A DNA stretch of 44,770 nt, from positions 1-44,770 of the forward strand of contig JAJTEQ010000008.1 of assembly GCA_021298195.1 (NCBI GenBank), read 5' to 3'. Below are positions 9,331-16,994 of the stretch, in pieces. The position numbers were made by a program, and so were the translations under genes. Source of the DNA: Ilumatobacteraceae bacterium. Its GTDB lineage: Bacteria > Actinomycetota > Acidimicrobiia > Acidimicrobiales > Ilumatobacteraceae. Under the pieces are notes generated by a model. That model saw nothing but the letters and a program-made list of their open reading frames with translations, was not told where the DNA came from and did not search any database. Within the stretch, counting starts at the first letter, position 1. Each line of letters starts with the position of its first letter.

Positions 9331-10373
9331 GAGCCGTCCATCAGGGGCAGTCGGAGGTTGGGGAACGCCCCGGTGTCGAGCGCGGTCGGTCCGTCACTGC
9401 GCAAGCGGTACCACGCGGCGGCGCCGATCATGGCGGCGTTGTCGGTGCACATCGCCCGACTCGGCACCAGGCAGTCGCGCCCGTCCTCGGCGCACATCGC
9501 GGCGAAACGCTCGCGCAACAAGGAGTTGGCCGCCACTCCCCCGCCGAGCACCACGCCCTTGGCGCCCACCTGTTCGGCGGCTCGGCGCGCCTTGTGCACC
9601 AACACGTCGACCACGGCGGTTTGGAACGAGGCGGCCACGTCGGCGGTGCGCACCGCGGGGTTCTTGCGCACGAAATTGATGACCGAGGTCTTCAGGCCGC
9701 TGAAGCTGAAATCGAGACCGTCGTTGCGCATGGCACGCGGGAAGTCGATGGCGTTCGCGTCACCCTCGCGAGCGATGGCGTCGACGGCCGGACCACCGGG
9801 ATAACCCAGATCGAGAAAACGTGCCACCTTGTCGAAGGCCTCGCCGGCGGCGTCGTCGATGGTACGACCGAGCAATCGGTACTCACCGTGGTTCCGCATC
9901 TCGATCAACATCGTGTGGCCGCCCGACACCAACAACACCACCAACGGCAGTTCCAGTTCGGGCTTCTCCAACAAACCGGCGTACAGGTGGGCCTCGAGGT
10001 GATTCACACCGACGTACGGAACGTCCCACGTGAGCGCCAGCGACTTGGCCGCCGACACTCCCACCAGCAAAGCGCCGATGAGGCCGGGACCGTGCGTGGC
10101 GGCGACGGCGTCGATGCGCGTCTCGTCCACTCCCGACTCCACGATGGCGCGCGCCACCACCGGGTTCAACAGGTCGAGATGAGCACGACCGGCGATCTCG
10201 GGGACGACACCGCCGTATTGCGCGTGAAGATCGATCTGCGAGCTGACCACACTCGACAGAACGTCGACTCCACCCATCACCAACGACGCGGCGGTCTCGT
10301 CGCAACTGGTCTCGATGGCCAACACGACGGTGGAGGCGTCGACGGGACGCAGGTGCTTGCCGGTCGTGCTCAT
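9324..10373 (-). CDS. tsaD: tRNA t6A synthase subunit TsaD
   Basis: Transfers threonylcarbamoyl from TC-AMP to A37 of ANN-decoding tRNAs, acting with TsaB and TsaE. 349 aa with LAIETSCDETAASLV (18-32), metal-binding H125 and H129 in VNHLEAHL, SGGHT, DDAAGEAFDKVAR, GGGVAANSLLR and CTDNAAMIG. The frame is open far upstream, but the ATG at 10373 overlaps the rimI stop as ATGA and gives the standard N-terminus, so the longer frame is rejected. All four genes tsaE-tsaB-rimI-tsaD are consecutive and overlapping. Confidence 0.97.
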   Translation of the reverse strand: MSTTGKHLRPVDASTVVLAIETSCDETAASLVMGGVDVLSSVVSSQIDLHAQYGGVVPEIAGRAHLDLLNPVVARAIVESGVDETRIDAVAATHGPGLIGALLVGVSAAKSLALTWDVPYVGVNHLEAHLYAGLLEKPELELPLVVLLVSGGHTMLIEMRNHGEYRLLGRTIDDAAGEAFDKVARFLDLGYPGGPAVDAIAREGDANAIDFPRAMRNDGLDFSFSGLKTSVINFVRKNPAVRTADVAASFQTAVVDVLVHKARRAAEQVGAKGVVLGGGVAANSLLRERFAAMCAEDGRDCLVPSRAMCTDNAAMIGAAAWYRLRSDGPTALDTGAFPNLRLPLMDGSW

Positions 10374-10915
10374 CGGTCGTCCTCGGCGATCGCGTTCAAA
10401 CGCGCTCGGTACTCGGGCGAATCGATGTCGTGGACCCACATCACCAGTGCGTCCTCCGTGTTCTCGTAGTAGCGCTGCCGGATGCCCGCGGGGGCGAAGC
10501 CGAACTGCCGGTACATCGCCTGCGCCGCGGTGTTGCTGACGCGCACCTCGAGCGTGAGGGCGGTGAAGCCTCGTTCGACGGCGACGTTCGCCAACCGCAG
10601 CAACATCCGGCGCGCGAACCCCCGACGTTGCACTTCGGGAGCCACCGCGATGTTGGTGACGTGGGCCTCGTCCACCGCGAACATCAGGCCGCCGTACGCC
10701 ACGACCTCGGAACCCAATGTCCCGACGACGTAATGACGTTCGCCGCGTCGGGCCAGGTCGATCTCGCTGTTGAACACTCCGGCTGTCCATGGCTTCGGGT
10801 GGATGCGTTCCTCGATGGTGAGGATCGACTTCACGTGACGACGCCGCATGGGCACGATCTCGAACGACTCCGAGGCTTCCGCCGACGGATTCAGGAGGCG
10901 CGACACGATGCTCAC
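10370..10915 (-). CDS. rimI: Ribosomal protein S18 alanine N-acetyltransferase RimI
   Basis: GNAT acetyltransferase expected to acetylate the N-terminal Ala of S18. 181 aa: an N-terminal IVPMRRRHVKSILTIEERIHPKPW, then the acetyl-CoA loop VTNIAVAPEVQRRGFARRML, then LEVRVSNTAAQAMYRQFGF, and RQRYYENTEDALVMW, a typical RimI C-terminus. The GTG at 10915 overlaps the tsaB stop (GTGA); a second GTG nine bases on is possible. An N-terminal lead of about 17 residues is longer than in E. coli RimI. Confidence 0.93.
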   Translation of the reverse strand: MSIVSRLLNPSAEASESFEIVPMRRRHVKSILTIEERIHPKPWTAGVFNSEIDLARRGERHYVVGTLGSEVVAYGGLMFAVDEAHVTNIAVAPEVQRRGFARRMLLRLANVAVERGFTALTLEVRVSNTAAQAMYRQFGFAPAGIRQRYYENTEDALVMWVHDIDSPEYRARLNAIAEDDR

Positions 10916-11619
10916 GACCCGGCTCCGTCGTTGCGGGTGGACCAGTTGATCTCGGCGTCGGGCTTGCGCAGGTACAACGCCTCGACCTCCCACGGGTTCA
11001 CCCACTCCTCGCGCAGTGCCTTGGCGTGCGCCAGTTGAACCAGTGGCGCCGAGCTGGGGTACGCGAAGAACTGCTCGGCGATCTCCACGCGATGTCCGGC
11101 GGCGATCTCTTCGTGGTAACGAACGGCACCGTCGCCCACGCACACCACCTCCTGGCCCCGTGCCAACAGGTCCGCGACGAGATCGTCCACGCGACCGGCG
11201 GTTGGTTCGCTGACGCGTTGGATTCCGCCGGGAACCTGTCGGTACAGCGCGTAGAAGATCTCGCCCTTGCGCGCGTCGATGACCGCGGCGATCACCTTGT
11301 CGGTGCGTCGCAACGGATACGCCAGCAGGTCGAGACTGGAGATGGCGATCATCGGAACGCGCAACGCCTGAGCGATCGCCTTGGCCGACGCCAAGCCGAC
11401 CCGCATGCCGGTGAACAGGCCCGGCCCCATGTCGACGGCCACCACCGAGATCTCGTCCAGGGTCACGTCGGCCTGACGACACACGAAGTCGATGGCCGGG
11501 GTCAGGGTCTCGGCATGACGCCGACCGCGCGTCACTTCGAACATGCCGAGCACGCCCTCGTGCCCGCCGATGGCCACGCTCACCCGCTCGGTGGCGGTCT
11601 CGATGCCGAGGATCAACAC
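10912..11619 (-). CDS. tsaB: tRNA t6A synthesis scaffold protein TsaB
   Basis: Catalytically silent ASKHA-fold partner of TsaD in t6A synthesis. 235 aa: LGIETATERVSVAI at the N-terminus, VDMGPGLFTGMRVGLASAKAIA (about 71-92) and VIDARKGEIFYALYR. The GTG at 11619 was selected because it overlaps the tsaE stop by seven bases and puts the ATPase-fold first strand at the N-terminus; the frame continues upstream only through tsaE. The C-terminus LREEWVNPWEVEALYLRKPDA matches the usual TsaB ending. Confidence 0.94.
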   Translation of the reverse strand: MLILGIETATERVSVAIGGHEGVLGMFEVTRGRRHAETLTPAIDFVCRQADVTLDEISVVAVDMGPGLFTGMRVGLASAKAIAQALRVPMIAISSLDLLAYPLRRTDKVIAAVIDARKGEIFYALYRQVPGGIQRVSEPTAGRVDDLVADLLARGQEVVCVGDGAVRYHEEIAAGHRVEIAEQFFAYPSSAPLVQLAHAKALREEWVNPWEVEALYLRKPDAEINWSTRNDGAGS

Positions 11620-12110
11620 GACGGGTCGTCCACTCGCCACGTCGCGATGGCGGCTTCCACACGTTCCCAACGGGCGGCCCACGTCCGTCCGACACCGCGC
11701 ACCGTGACGAAACGCGCGTCGTCGTCGATGTCGTCGTGTCGCATACGTACCTCGAGGTGGTCACCCAGCAGCGGGGCCGCCGGGTCGCCCCATTCGACCA
11801 ACAAGATGCCGTCACCCTCGACCAGCTCGGCCAGGGCCAGGTCGGCCACCTCGCTCATGCGATCCAATCGATAGAGGTCGGCGTGGTGCAGGTTCACGCG
11901 GCCGGTGTCGTAGGTGTGCACCAACGTGAAGGTCGGACTGGTGACCGGCTCGTCGACGCCGAGCGCTTCGGCGAAACCTTGGGCGAACGCCGTCTTACCC
12001 GAACCCATGTCCCCCGAGAGGATCAGCACGTCGCCGGTGCGCGCCAACTGCGCCAGTGACGACGCGACGCCGTGCGTGTCGGCGACCGAGCGGCAATGCA
12101 GGGAGATCAC
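11613..12110 (-). CDS. tsaE: tRNA t6A synthesis ATPase TsaE
   Basis: P-loop ATPase that drives turnover of the TsaB-TsaD complex. 165 aa, with Walker A GDMGSGKT at 33-40, VTSPTFTLVHTYDTG switch region, and HADLYRL and LLVEWGD motifs. The start is a GTG at 12110 with no Shine-Dalgarno; minus-strand TAGGCT lies exactly six bases upstream, so this looks like a leaderless transcript and supports the GTG choice. It is divergent from the LLM enzyme gene and heads the tsaE-tsaB-rimI-tsaD-dusB-maf operon. Confidence 0.94.
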   Translation of the reverse strand: MISLHCRSVADTHGVASSLAQLARTGDVLILSGDMGSGKTAFAQGFAEALGVDEPVTSPTFTLVHTYDTGRVNLHHADLYRLDRMSEVADLALAELVEGDGILLVEWGDPAAPLLGDHLEVRMRHDDIDDDARFVTVRGVGRTWAARWERVEAAIATWRVDDPSC

Positions 12111-12116
12111 GCGTGG

Positions 12117-12122
12117 AGCCTA
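12117..12122 (-). promoter_or_regulatory. Leaderless -10 element for tsaE
   Basis: Minus-strand TAGGCT, six bases before the tsaE GTG. This would put transcription start on the G of GTG. No convincing -35 was seen. Confidence 0.55.
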
Positions 12123-12203
12123 CCGACGGTCCGCTGGGCGACGAGTCGGCGACTGACTAGGGTCTCGTTGTCGTCCGTGTCGTTCGCGCCCGAGGAGGTG
12201 ACC

Positions 12204-13103
12204 ATGAGATTCGTCTTCCAATATCCCGACTTCCACGGTCTCGACGGCGACATGCTCGACGCCGGAGACGTCGGCGAACTCGCCGTGCGGGCCGAGTCGG
12301 CGGGCTGGCACGCGTTCGCGTTCACCGAGCATCCCGCGCCGTCGGCAAAGTGGCTCGCGGCCGGCGGACATCAGAGTCTCGACCCGTTCGTCGCCCTGGC
12401 CCACGTCGGTGCGGTGACCGAGCGATTGCAACTCATCACCTACATCTCGGTGCTTCCGTACCGCAACCCGATGATCACGGCCAAGGCCGCCGCCACCGTC
12501 GACAAGTTGTCGAACGGGCGATTCGTGCTCGGTGTCGGCACCGGATACCTGAAGGCCGAGTACTTCGCCGTCGGTGTCGACTTCGACGAGCGCAACGAGA
12601 TCTTCGACGAGGCTCTCACCGTGATGCCGCTCCACTGGTCCGGTGAGCCGTTCGATTTCACGGGCAAGCACTTCGACTGCCGGGGCATCATCGGTCGCCC
12701 CCGACCCGTTCAGCAACCGATCCCGATCTGGATCGGAGGGAACTCGACGCTCACCCTGCGACGCATCGCCGCCACCGGTCAAGGTTGGATGCCGCTCGTG
12801 AGTGACGCCCCCATCTCGCCGACCGTGCGCTCGCCCGTGCTCAGCACACCCGAACAGGTGGCCGAGCGGCTCGGGGTGTTGCGCGACCTGGCCGGTGAGC
12901 GTTACGAGTCGTTGTCGGTCATGATCCCCTACTCCGATCATTCCATTCACGATCTCGATCGCGACGTCGAGCGCCATCGGGATCTGCTCGGACGCATCGC
13001 CGCCATCGGCACCACGCACGTGGCCATCGCCGGACCATCGGCTTCGCACCCGGCCTCGGCGGAATTCATCCAGGGATTCGCCGAGACGTACATGACGTCA
13101 TGA
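12204..13103 (+). CDS. F420-type luciferase-like monooxygenase/oxidoreductase
   Basis: Luciferase-like (LLM) TIM-barrel flavin-dependent oxidoreductase, 299 aa, probably using F420 or FMN; the substrate is unknown. Typical elements: WHAFAFTEHPAPS (about 32-44), LQLITYISVLPYRNPMITAKAAATVDKLS and GRFVLGVGTGYLKAEYFAVGVDFDERNEIFDEAL (signature block with GVGTG), then RPVQQPIPIWIGGNS, the usual strand before the cofactor phosphate site. The ATG follows a near-perfect GAGGAGGT (12192-12199); TAGGGT at 12158-12163 is a possible -10 element. The stop overlaps the next start (ATGA), and the next two genes are coupled in the same way. Confidence 0.88.
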   Translation: MRFVFQYPDFHGLDGDMLDAGDVGELAVRAESAGWHAFAFTEHPAPSAKWLAAGGHQSLDPFVALAHVGAVTERLQLITYISVLPYRNPMITAKAAATVDKLSNGRFVLGVGTGYLKAEYFAVGVDFDERNEIFDEALTVMPLHWSGEPFDFTGKHFDCRGIIGRPRPVQQPIPIWIGGNSTLTLRRIAATGQGWMPLVSDAPISPTVRSPVLSTPEQVAERLGVLRDLAGERYESLSVMIPYSDHSIHDLDRDVERHRDLLGRIAAIGTTHVAIAGPSASHPASAEFIQGFAETYMTS

Positions 13104-13462
13104 CGGACGAACGTGGCATCATGACGGTCGATCGCGAGTTCTTCCGACGGTATCTCGCCGCGTGGGGTGCCGGTGACGTGGACGCGTTGATGACCTTCTT
13201 CACCGACGACATCGTCTTTCGCGACATGACCATGGGACACGGCGCGTCCGGCGGGGCGAAGATGCGACGCTTCGCGGAATACTCCTTCGACTCGTTCCCC
13301 GGTGCGGGGTTCGAACTGGTTTCCCACGTGTGCGACGGCCGTTCGTTCGCGATGGAGTGGTTGATGCGACCCGGAGACATCCCGGGCGTGTCGTTCGGCA
13401 GCCTGGTCGGCGATCGCATCTGCGAACAACGCGATTACTGGGACGGGCGACGCCTGTCATGA
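13100..13462 (+). CDS. SnoaL/NTF2-like protein
   Basis: 120 aa with the NTF2-like cone fold signature: FFRRYLAAWGAGDVDALMTFFTDDIVFRDM, then MRRFAEYSFDSFPGAGFELV and FAMEWLMRPGDIPGV, WDGRRLS. Such proteins include polyketide cyclases, steroid isomerase-like enzymes and non-enzymatic binding proteins, so the role is not fixed by sequence. It overlaps the LLM gene (ATGA at 13100) and the TetR gene (ATGA at 13459), which suggests the three are made together. An internal ATG at 13121 is an alternative start. Confidence 0.8.
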   Translation: MTDERGIMTVDREFFRRYLAAWGAGDVDALMTFFTDDIVFRDMTMGHGASGGAKMRRFAEYSFDSFPGAGFELVSHVCDGRSFAMEWLMRPGDIPGVSFGSLVGDRICEQRDYWDGRRLS

Positions 13463-14094
13463 GTCGTCGTTCCAAGTCGCTCGACGCCGGCTTCCCAACC
13501 AATGTTCCCATTCGCCGCGGCGACGACCTCGGCCCGAAGGCGCAACGCACGGTCGAACGGATCATCGAGAGCGCCCGGGGCGTGTTCCTCACCAACGGAT
13601 ACGCCGGAACCACCATCGACGAGATCGCCCGCGTGGCCGAACTCTCGCGGGGTTCGATCTACACCTACTTCCCCACGAAACGCGACGTGTTGGTGGCCGT
13701 CGGTGCCGACAGCGTGCGCGCCACCGAATCCCTCATCGTCGATCTGGGTCGTCTCGGTCGTACCCGCAAGGGACTGAACGAGTGGGTGGCGGCGTACTTC
13801 GCCTTTCTCGACGTGCACGGTGCGTTCGCTTTCGCCTGGACCGAGGCGGCTCAGAACGACGAGGAGATTCGGGTCGCCGGCATGAAGGGCCACCTGCGCG
13901 TGTGTCGGGATTTCTCGCGCCGACTGGCCGAGGCGACGGGTCGACCCATCGACGACCCCGAGACGTTCGGCCTCACCATGATCAGCATGCTCGAGCGGTT
14001 GTGGTCCTACGGCAGCCTCTACAGCGGTCGCACCCGTCGCGACGTGGTGGTCGATCGCGCCGCGCTCACCATTTGGTCGGCGGTTCGGGGCTGA
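13459..14094 (+). CDS. TetR family transcriptional regulator
   Basis: 211 aa. The N-terminal helix-turn-helix spans about residues 31-78 (RTVERIIESARGVF, TTIDEIARVAELSRGSIYTYF, KRDVLVAV), a textbook TetR DNA-binding domain. The C-terminal ligand-binding part is helical, with FAFAWTEAAQNDEEIR. The start overlaps the SnoaL-like gene stop. It is likely a local repressor of this block; an inverted repeat in the amidohydrolase promoter (15749-15764) is one possible target, but no direct link can be shown. Confidence 0.93.
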   Translation: MSRRSKSLDAGFPTNVPIRRGDDLGPKAQRTVERIIESARGVFLTNGYAGTTIDEIARVAELSRGSIYTYFPTKRDVLVAVGADSVRATESLIVDLGRLGRTRKGLNEWVAAYFAFLDVHGAFAFAWTEAAQNDEEIRVAGMKGHLRVCRDFSRRLAEATGRPIDDPETFGLTMISMLERLWSYGSLYSGRTRRDVVVDRAALTIWSAVRG

Positions 14095-14108
14095 GCATTC
14101 ACACCCTC

Positions 14109-14114
14109 TAAGGT
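14109..14114 (+). promoter_or_regulatory. Leaderless -10 element for the SDR gene
   Basis: TAAGGT followed by six bases and the ATG at 14121. There is no Shine-Dalgarno sequence in the 26 bases between the TetR stop and this start, which fits a leaderless mRNA. Confidence 0.6.
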
Positions 14115-14120
14115 TCGACC

Positions 14121-15020
14121 ATGACGAAGAACAAGATGTGTGAGGGTCGAATTTGCGCCGTGACCGGCGCCGGACGAGGAATCGGTCGCGAGTACGCGCT
14201 GTTGCTGGCCGCCGAGGGCGCCAAGGTCGTGGTGAACGACTTCGGTGGCGCGCGCGACGGTTCGGCCGGCGGTGGCAGCAATCCCGCCCAGGACGTGGTG
14301 GACGAGATCAAGGCCGCCGGCGGCGAGGCGGTGGCGCACCTCGGTGACGCCAGCTCGTACGCCGACGCACAAGCGATGGTGAAGTTGGCGATCGACACCT
14401 TCGGTGGCATCGACGTCGTCGTGAACAATGCCGGCATCCTGCGCGACCGCATGTTGTTCTCCATGTCGGAGGAGGAATGGGACTCGGTCATCAAGGTGCA
14501 CCTGAAGGGCACGTGGGCCTCCAGCCGCGTCGTCGCCGAGTACTGGCGTAACCGTGCCAAGGAGGGCCTGAAGAACGACGGTCGCATCATCAACACCACC
14601 TCGGTGTCGGGTCTGTACGGCAACCCCGGTCAGAGCAACTACGGCGCGGCCAAGGCCGGTATCGCCACCTTCACGCTCATCGCCGCCGAGGAATTGGCGC
14701 GTTACGGCGTCACCTGCAACGCGGTGGCCCCCGGGGCACTCACCCGTCTGACCGAGGACCTGGGTCTGCCGCCCGAGATGCTCGAGCGCTTCGGACCGGA
14801 ATGGGTCGCCCCGGTCATCACGTGGTTGGCCTCGTCGCAATCGGCCGACGTCACCGGACAAGTGATCGAGTCCAACGGCAGCTTGCTCGGTATCGCGCAG
14901 GGCTGGATCCGTGGACCGCACGTCACCAACCCGCCGCTCGACCCGCACGAGATGGACGCGGTGATCCGCGGTTTGCTCGCCAAGGCGACGCCGCGGACCA
15001 AGATGTCCGACATCAACTGA
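14121..15020 (+). CDS. Short-chain dehydrogenase, MFE-2-like 3-hydroxyacyl-CoA dehydrogenase
   Basis: NAD(P)-dependent SDR of 299 aa. TGAGRGIG (15-22) binds the cofactor, NNAG is at 102-105, and the catalytic set is S161/S163, Y174 and K178 in NYGAAKAG. Several details match the dehydrogenase domain of peroxisomal multifunctional enzyme type 2 rather than FabG: the FGGxxDGSxxGxxxPAxxVVDEI loop, VHLKGTW, SGLYGNPGQSNYGAAK and EWVAPVITWLAS. This makes a (3R)-hydroxyacyl-CoA substrate likely. The C-terminal 40 residues (HVTNPPLDPHEMDAVIRGLL) are unlike MFE-2. It lies with the LLM and TetR genes in the accessory block. Confidence 0.85.
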   Translation: MTKNKMCEGRICAVTGAGRGIGREYALLLAAEGAKVVVNDFGGARDGSAGGGSNPAQDVVDEIKAAGGEAVAHLGDASSYADAQAMVKLAIDTFGGIDVVVNNAGILRDRMLFSMSEEEWDSVIKVHLKGTWASSRVVAEYWRNRAKEGLKNDGRIINTTSVSGLYGNPGQSNYGAAKAGIATFTLIAAEELARYGVTCNAVAPGALTRLTEDLGLPPEMLERFGPEWVAPVITWLASSQSADVTGQVIESNGSLLGIAQGWIRGPHVTNPPLDPHEMDAVIRGLLAKATPRTKMSDIN

Positions 15021-15043
15021 TACCGGACCTCACGAACACGACG

Positions 15044-15688
15044 TCAGGACCAGGCGGCGATCAACTCGTCGGCATCGACGATGGTGGCGATCATCGACAA
15101 CGAGTTCTCCAACACGGCGTCGGCGTACTCCTTCGGAATGCCGCACACCGCGTCGCGAACGATCACGACCTGATAGCCCAGATCGCAGGCACTCAGCGCC
15201 GTACCGAGCACGCCCAGGTTCACGCTGACGCCCATGATCACCACCGTGCGACCGCCGAGGTTGCGCACCACGGCGTCCAATTCGGTGCCGGTGAACGCGG
15301 TCATGCCGTGGATACGACTCATCTTGATGTCGACCGGCTGAACGTCGAGCTCGTCCACGATCTCGGCTCCGGGACGACCGGCGTCGATCGGGCCGTACCC
15401 GACCTCGGCGCGTCGCTTGGCCCCGAGAGCGAAGATGCGACAGTTCAGAGACTGACCGGCCCCGTCGAAGCGTTCCTCGACGACGGCGTGAAGGACGCGG
15501 ACGCCCCGGGCCCGAGCGGCGGCACAGACCCGGCCGGCCACGGGCAGGATGCCCGCCTCGCGAACCGCCACCGGCAACGCGGCCAGAATGGCCTCGTCGC
15601 CCACGATGCCCTTTTGCAACTCGTTGGTGATCACCACCGTGTGGGCCGGGTCCACCGTCACTCGCAACCGTTCCAGGGCTTTCGACAT
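15044..15688 (-). CDS. Isochorismatase-fold protein lacking the catalytic cysteine
   Basis: 214 aa with the cysteine-hydrolase (isochorismatase) fold: a first strand HTVVITNELQKGIVG, then RGVRVLHAVVEERFDG, KMSRIHGMTAFTGTELDAVVRNLG and GVSVNLGVLGTALSACDLGYQVVIVRDAVCG. The usual triad is Asp-Lys-Cys. Here the first-strand Asp is replaced (N22/E23), Lys is kept (K122) and the Cys position is Gly (G159). So it is either a pseudoenzyme or has a changed mechanism. The start M at 15688 was preferred to the upstream Met because TACCGT lies exactly six bases before it. It is divergent from the amidohydrolase. Confidence 0.85.
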   Translation of the reverse strand: MSKALERLRVTVDPAHTVVITNELQKGIVGDEAILAALPVAVREAGILPVAGRVCAAARARGVRVLHAVVEERFDGAGQSLNCRIFALGAKRRAEVGYGPIDAGRPGAEIVDELDVQPVDIKMSRIHGMTAFTGTELDAVVRNLGGRTVVIMGVSVNLGVLGTALSACDLGYQVVIVRDAVCGIPKEYADAVLENSLSMIATIVDADELIAAWS

Positions 15689-15694
15689 GCCCCG

Positions 15695-15700
15695 ACGGTA
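15695..15700 (-). promoter_or_regulatory. Leaderless -10 element for the isochorismatase-fold gene
   Basis: Minus-strand TACCGT, six bases before the ATG at 15688; no ribosome binding site is present. Confidence 0.5.
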
Positions 15701-15732
15701 CCCGAGCGGACGGATGCTCCGGAATCTCCGCA

Positions 15733-15764
15733 TGGACAGGGGACAGAATTGACGGTAGTGTCAA
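15733..15764 (+). promoter_or_regulatory. Amidohydrolase promoter with overlapping inverted repeat
   Basis: TGGACA (15733-15738), 17 bases, TAGTGT (15756-15761): a good primary-sigma promoter. Transcription would start near 15768, giving a leader of about 15 bases that carries GAGGAGG. TTGAC (15749-15753) and GTCAA (15760-15764) form an inverted repeat with a six-base spacer across the -10, a plausible repressor operator. Confidence 0.6.
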
Positions 15765-15782
15765 GTCGTCCGAGGAGGAACC

Positions 15783-16994
15783 ATGACCGCTCTTGAATCC
15801 CCGCTGCGCCCCGCCGACGCCGACATCGACTACGCGCTCTGCGACGCCGACCAGCACTACTACGAGGCCAAGGATTGCCTCACCCGACATCTCGACAAGA
15901 AGTTCAAGAACGTCGTGAAGTGGATCGACGTCGAGGGTCGCACCTCGGTGATGATCAATGCCAAGCAGCTCACCGTCGTTCCGAACCCCACCTACAACCC
16001 GGTCGGCGCTCCGGGCACCCTCGAGACCTACTTCCGCGCCGAGAATCACAGCGGCATGGAATTGCGCGACATGATCACCATGCAGCCCATCCAGCCCGAG
16101 TACCAGAATCGCGAGGCCCGCATCGCGCGGCTCGACGAGCAAGGCGTGCAACTGGCGTGGCTGATTCCCAGCCTCGGACTGGGCATCGAGGAGATGCTGC
16201 AAGAAGATCCCGAGTCGGGCATGGCGGTCTTCACCGCGTACAACAAGTGGTTGCAGGACGACTGGGGCTACGACCGTGACGGTCGCATTCTCACCGGTCC
16301 GATGATCTCGCTGATGGACGCCGACCTCGCCGAGAAGGAACTCGACCGCGTCATGGAGATCGGCACCAAGATGATCATCATGCGCGCCGGCCCGGTGGGT
16401 AACCCGTACGGTCGTCCGCCGTCACCGGCTGACGTTCGCTTCGATCGCATCTGGGCCAAGATCGCCGAGGCCGGCATCATCGTGGCCATTCACGCCGGCG
16501 ACGCCGGATACAACAAGTATCTCGGTGACTGGGGCGAGCCCACCAAGTACATGGGCATGAAGTCGTCCCCGCTCACCGAGGTGTTGGCCGTGGGCACCGA
16601 GCGACCGATCTTCGACATGATGGCCGCCATGATCTGTCACGGTTTGTTCGATCGCCACCCGAAGTTGAAGGTGGCCACGCTCGAACTCGGCTCGGCCTGG
16701 GTGCCCGAATTGCACCGTCGCCTGCGCGTCGCTTTCGGCAAGACCCCGCAATTGTTCAAGCGCAATCCCAACGAGTCGTTCCGTGAGCACGTGTGGGTGG
16801 CCCCGTTCTACGAGGACAACATCAGCCACCTGCGCGACGTGCACGGTGCCGACCGCATCCTGCTGGGCTCCGACTGGCCGCATCCCGAGGGACTGTCCAC
16901 GCCGGGCAAATGGGTGGGCGACTTCCTCGACCTCGGTCCGGTCGACATGCGCAAAGCGCTGCGCGACAACCAACTCGAGCTCTGCGGTTACTGA
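15783..16994 (+). CDS. Amidohydrolase family protein (Amidohydro_2 type)
   Basis: Metal-dependent TIM-barrel hydrolase/decarboxylase of the 2-amino-3-carboxymuconate-semialdehyde decarboxylase-like group, 403 aa. The metal site is visible: D23 and H25 in DADQH at the N-terminal strand, His in IIVAIHAGD (about 235-243), His in MICHGLFDRHPKLKVATLELG and the terminal Asp in ILLGSDWPHPEG. The ATG follows GAGGAGGAA (15772-15780). In actinobacteria this family often appears in aromatic or steroid degradation; the neighbouring SDR and LLM genes fit a catabolic role, but the substrate is unknown. Its end overlaps the alr end by seven bases, convergently. Confidence 0.88.
   Translation: MTALESPLRPADADIDYALCDADQHYYEAKDCLTRHLDKKFKNVVKWIDVEGRTSVMINAKQLTVVPNPTYNPVGAPGTLETYFRAENHSGMELRDMITMQPIQPEYQNREARIARLDEQGVQLAWLIPSLGLGIEEMLQEDPESGMAVFTAYNKWLQDDWGYDRDGRILTGPMISLMDADLAEKELDRVMEIGTKMIIMRAGPVGNPYGRPPSPADVRFDRIWAKIAEAGIIVAIHAGDAGYNKYLGDWGEPTKYMGMKSSPLTEVLAVGTERPIFDMMAAMICHGLFDRHPKLKVATLELGSAWVPELHRRLRVAFGKTPQLFKRNPNESFREHVWVAPFYEDNISHLRDVHGADRILLGSDWPHPEGLSTPGKWVGDFLDLGPVDMRKALRDNQLELCGY

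Noticed and set aside
10374-10790. 139-residue N-terminal extension of tsaD
   Set aside because: Lies wholly over rimI; the ATGA overlap at 10370-10373 gives the normal TsaD start.
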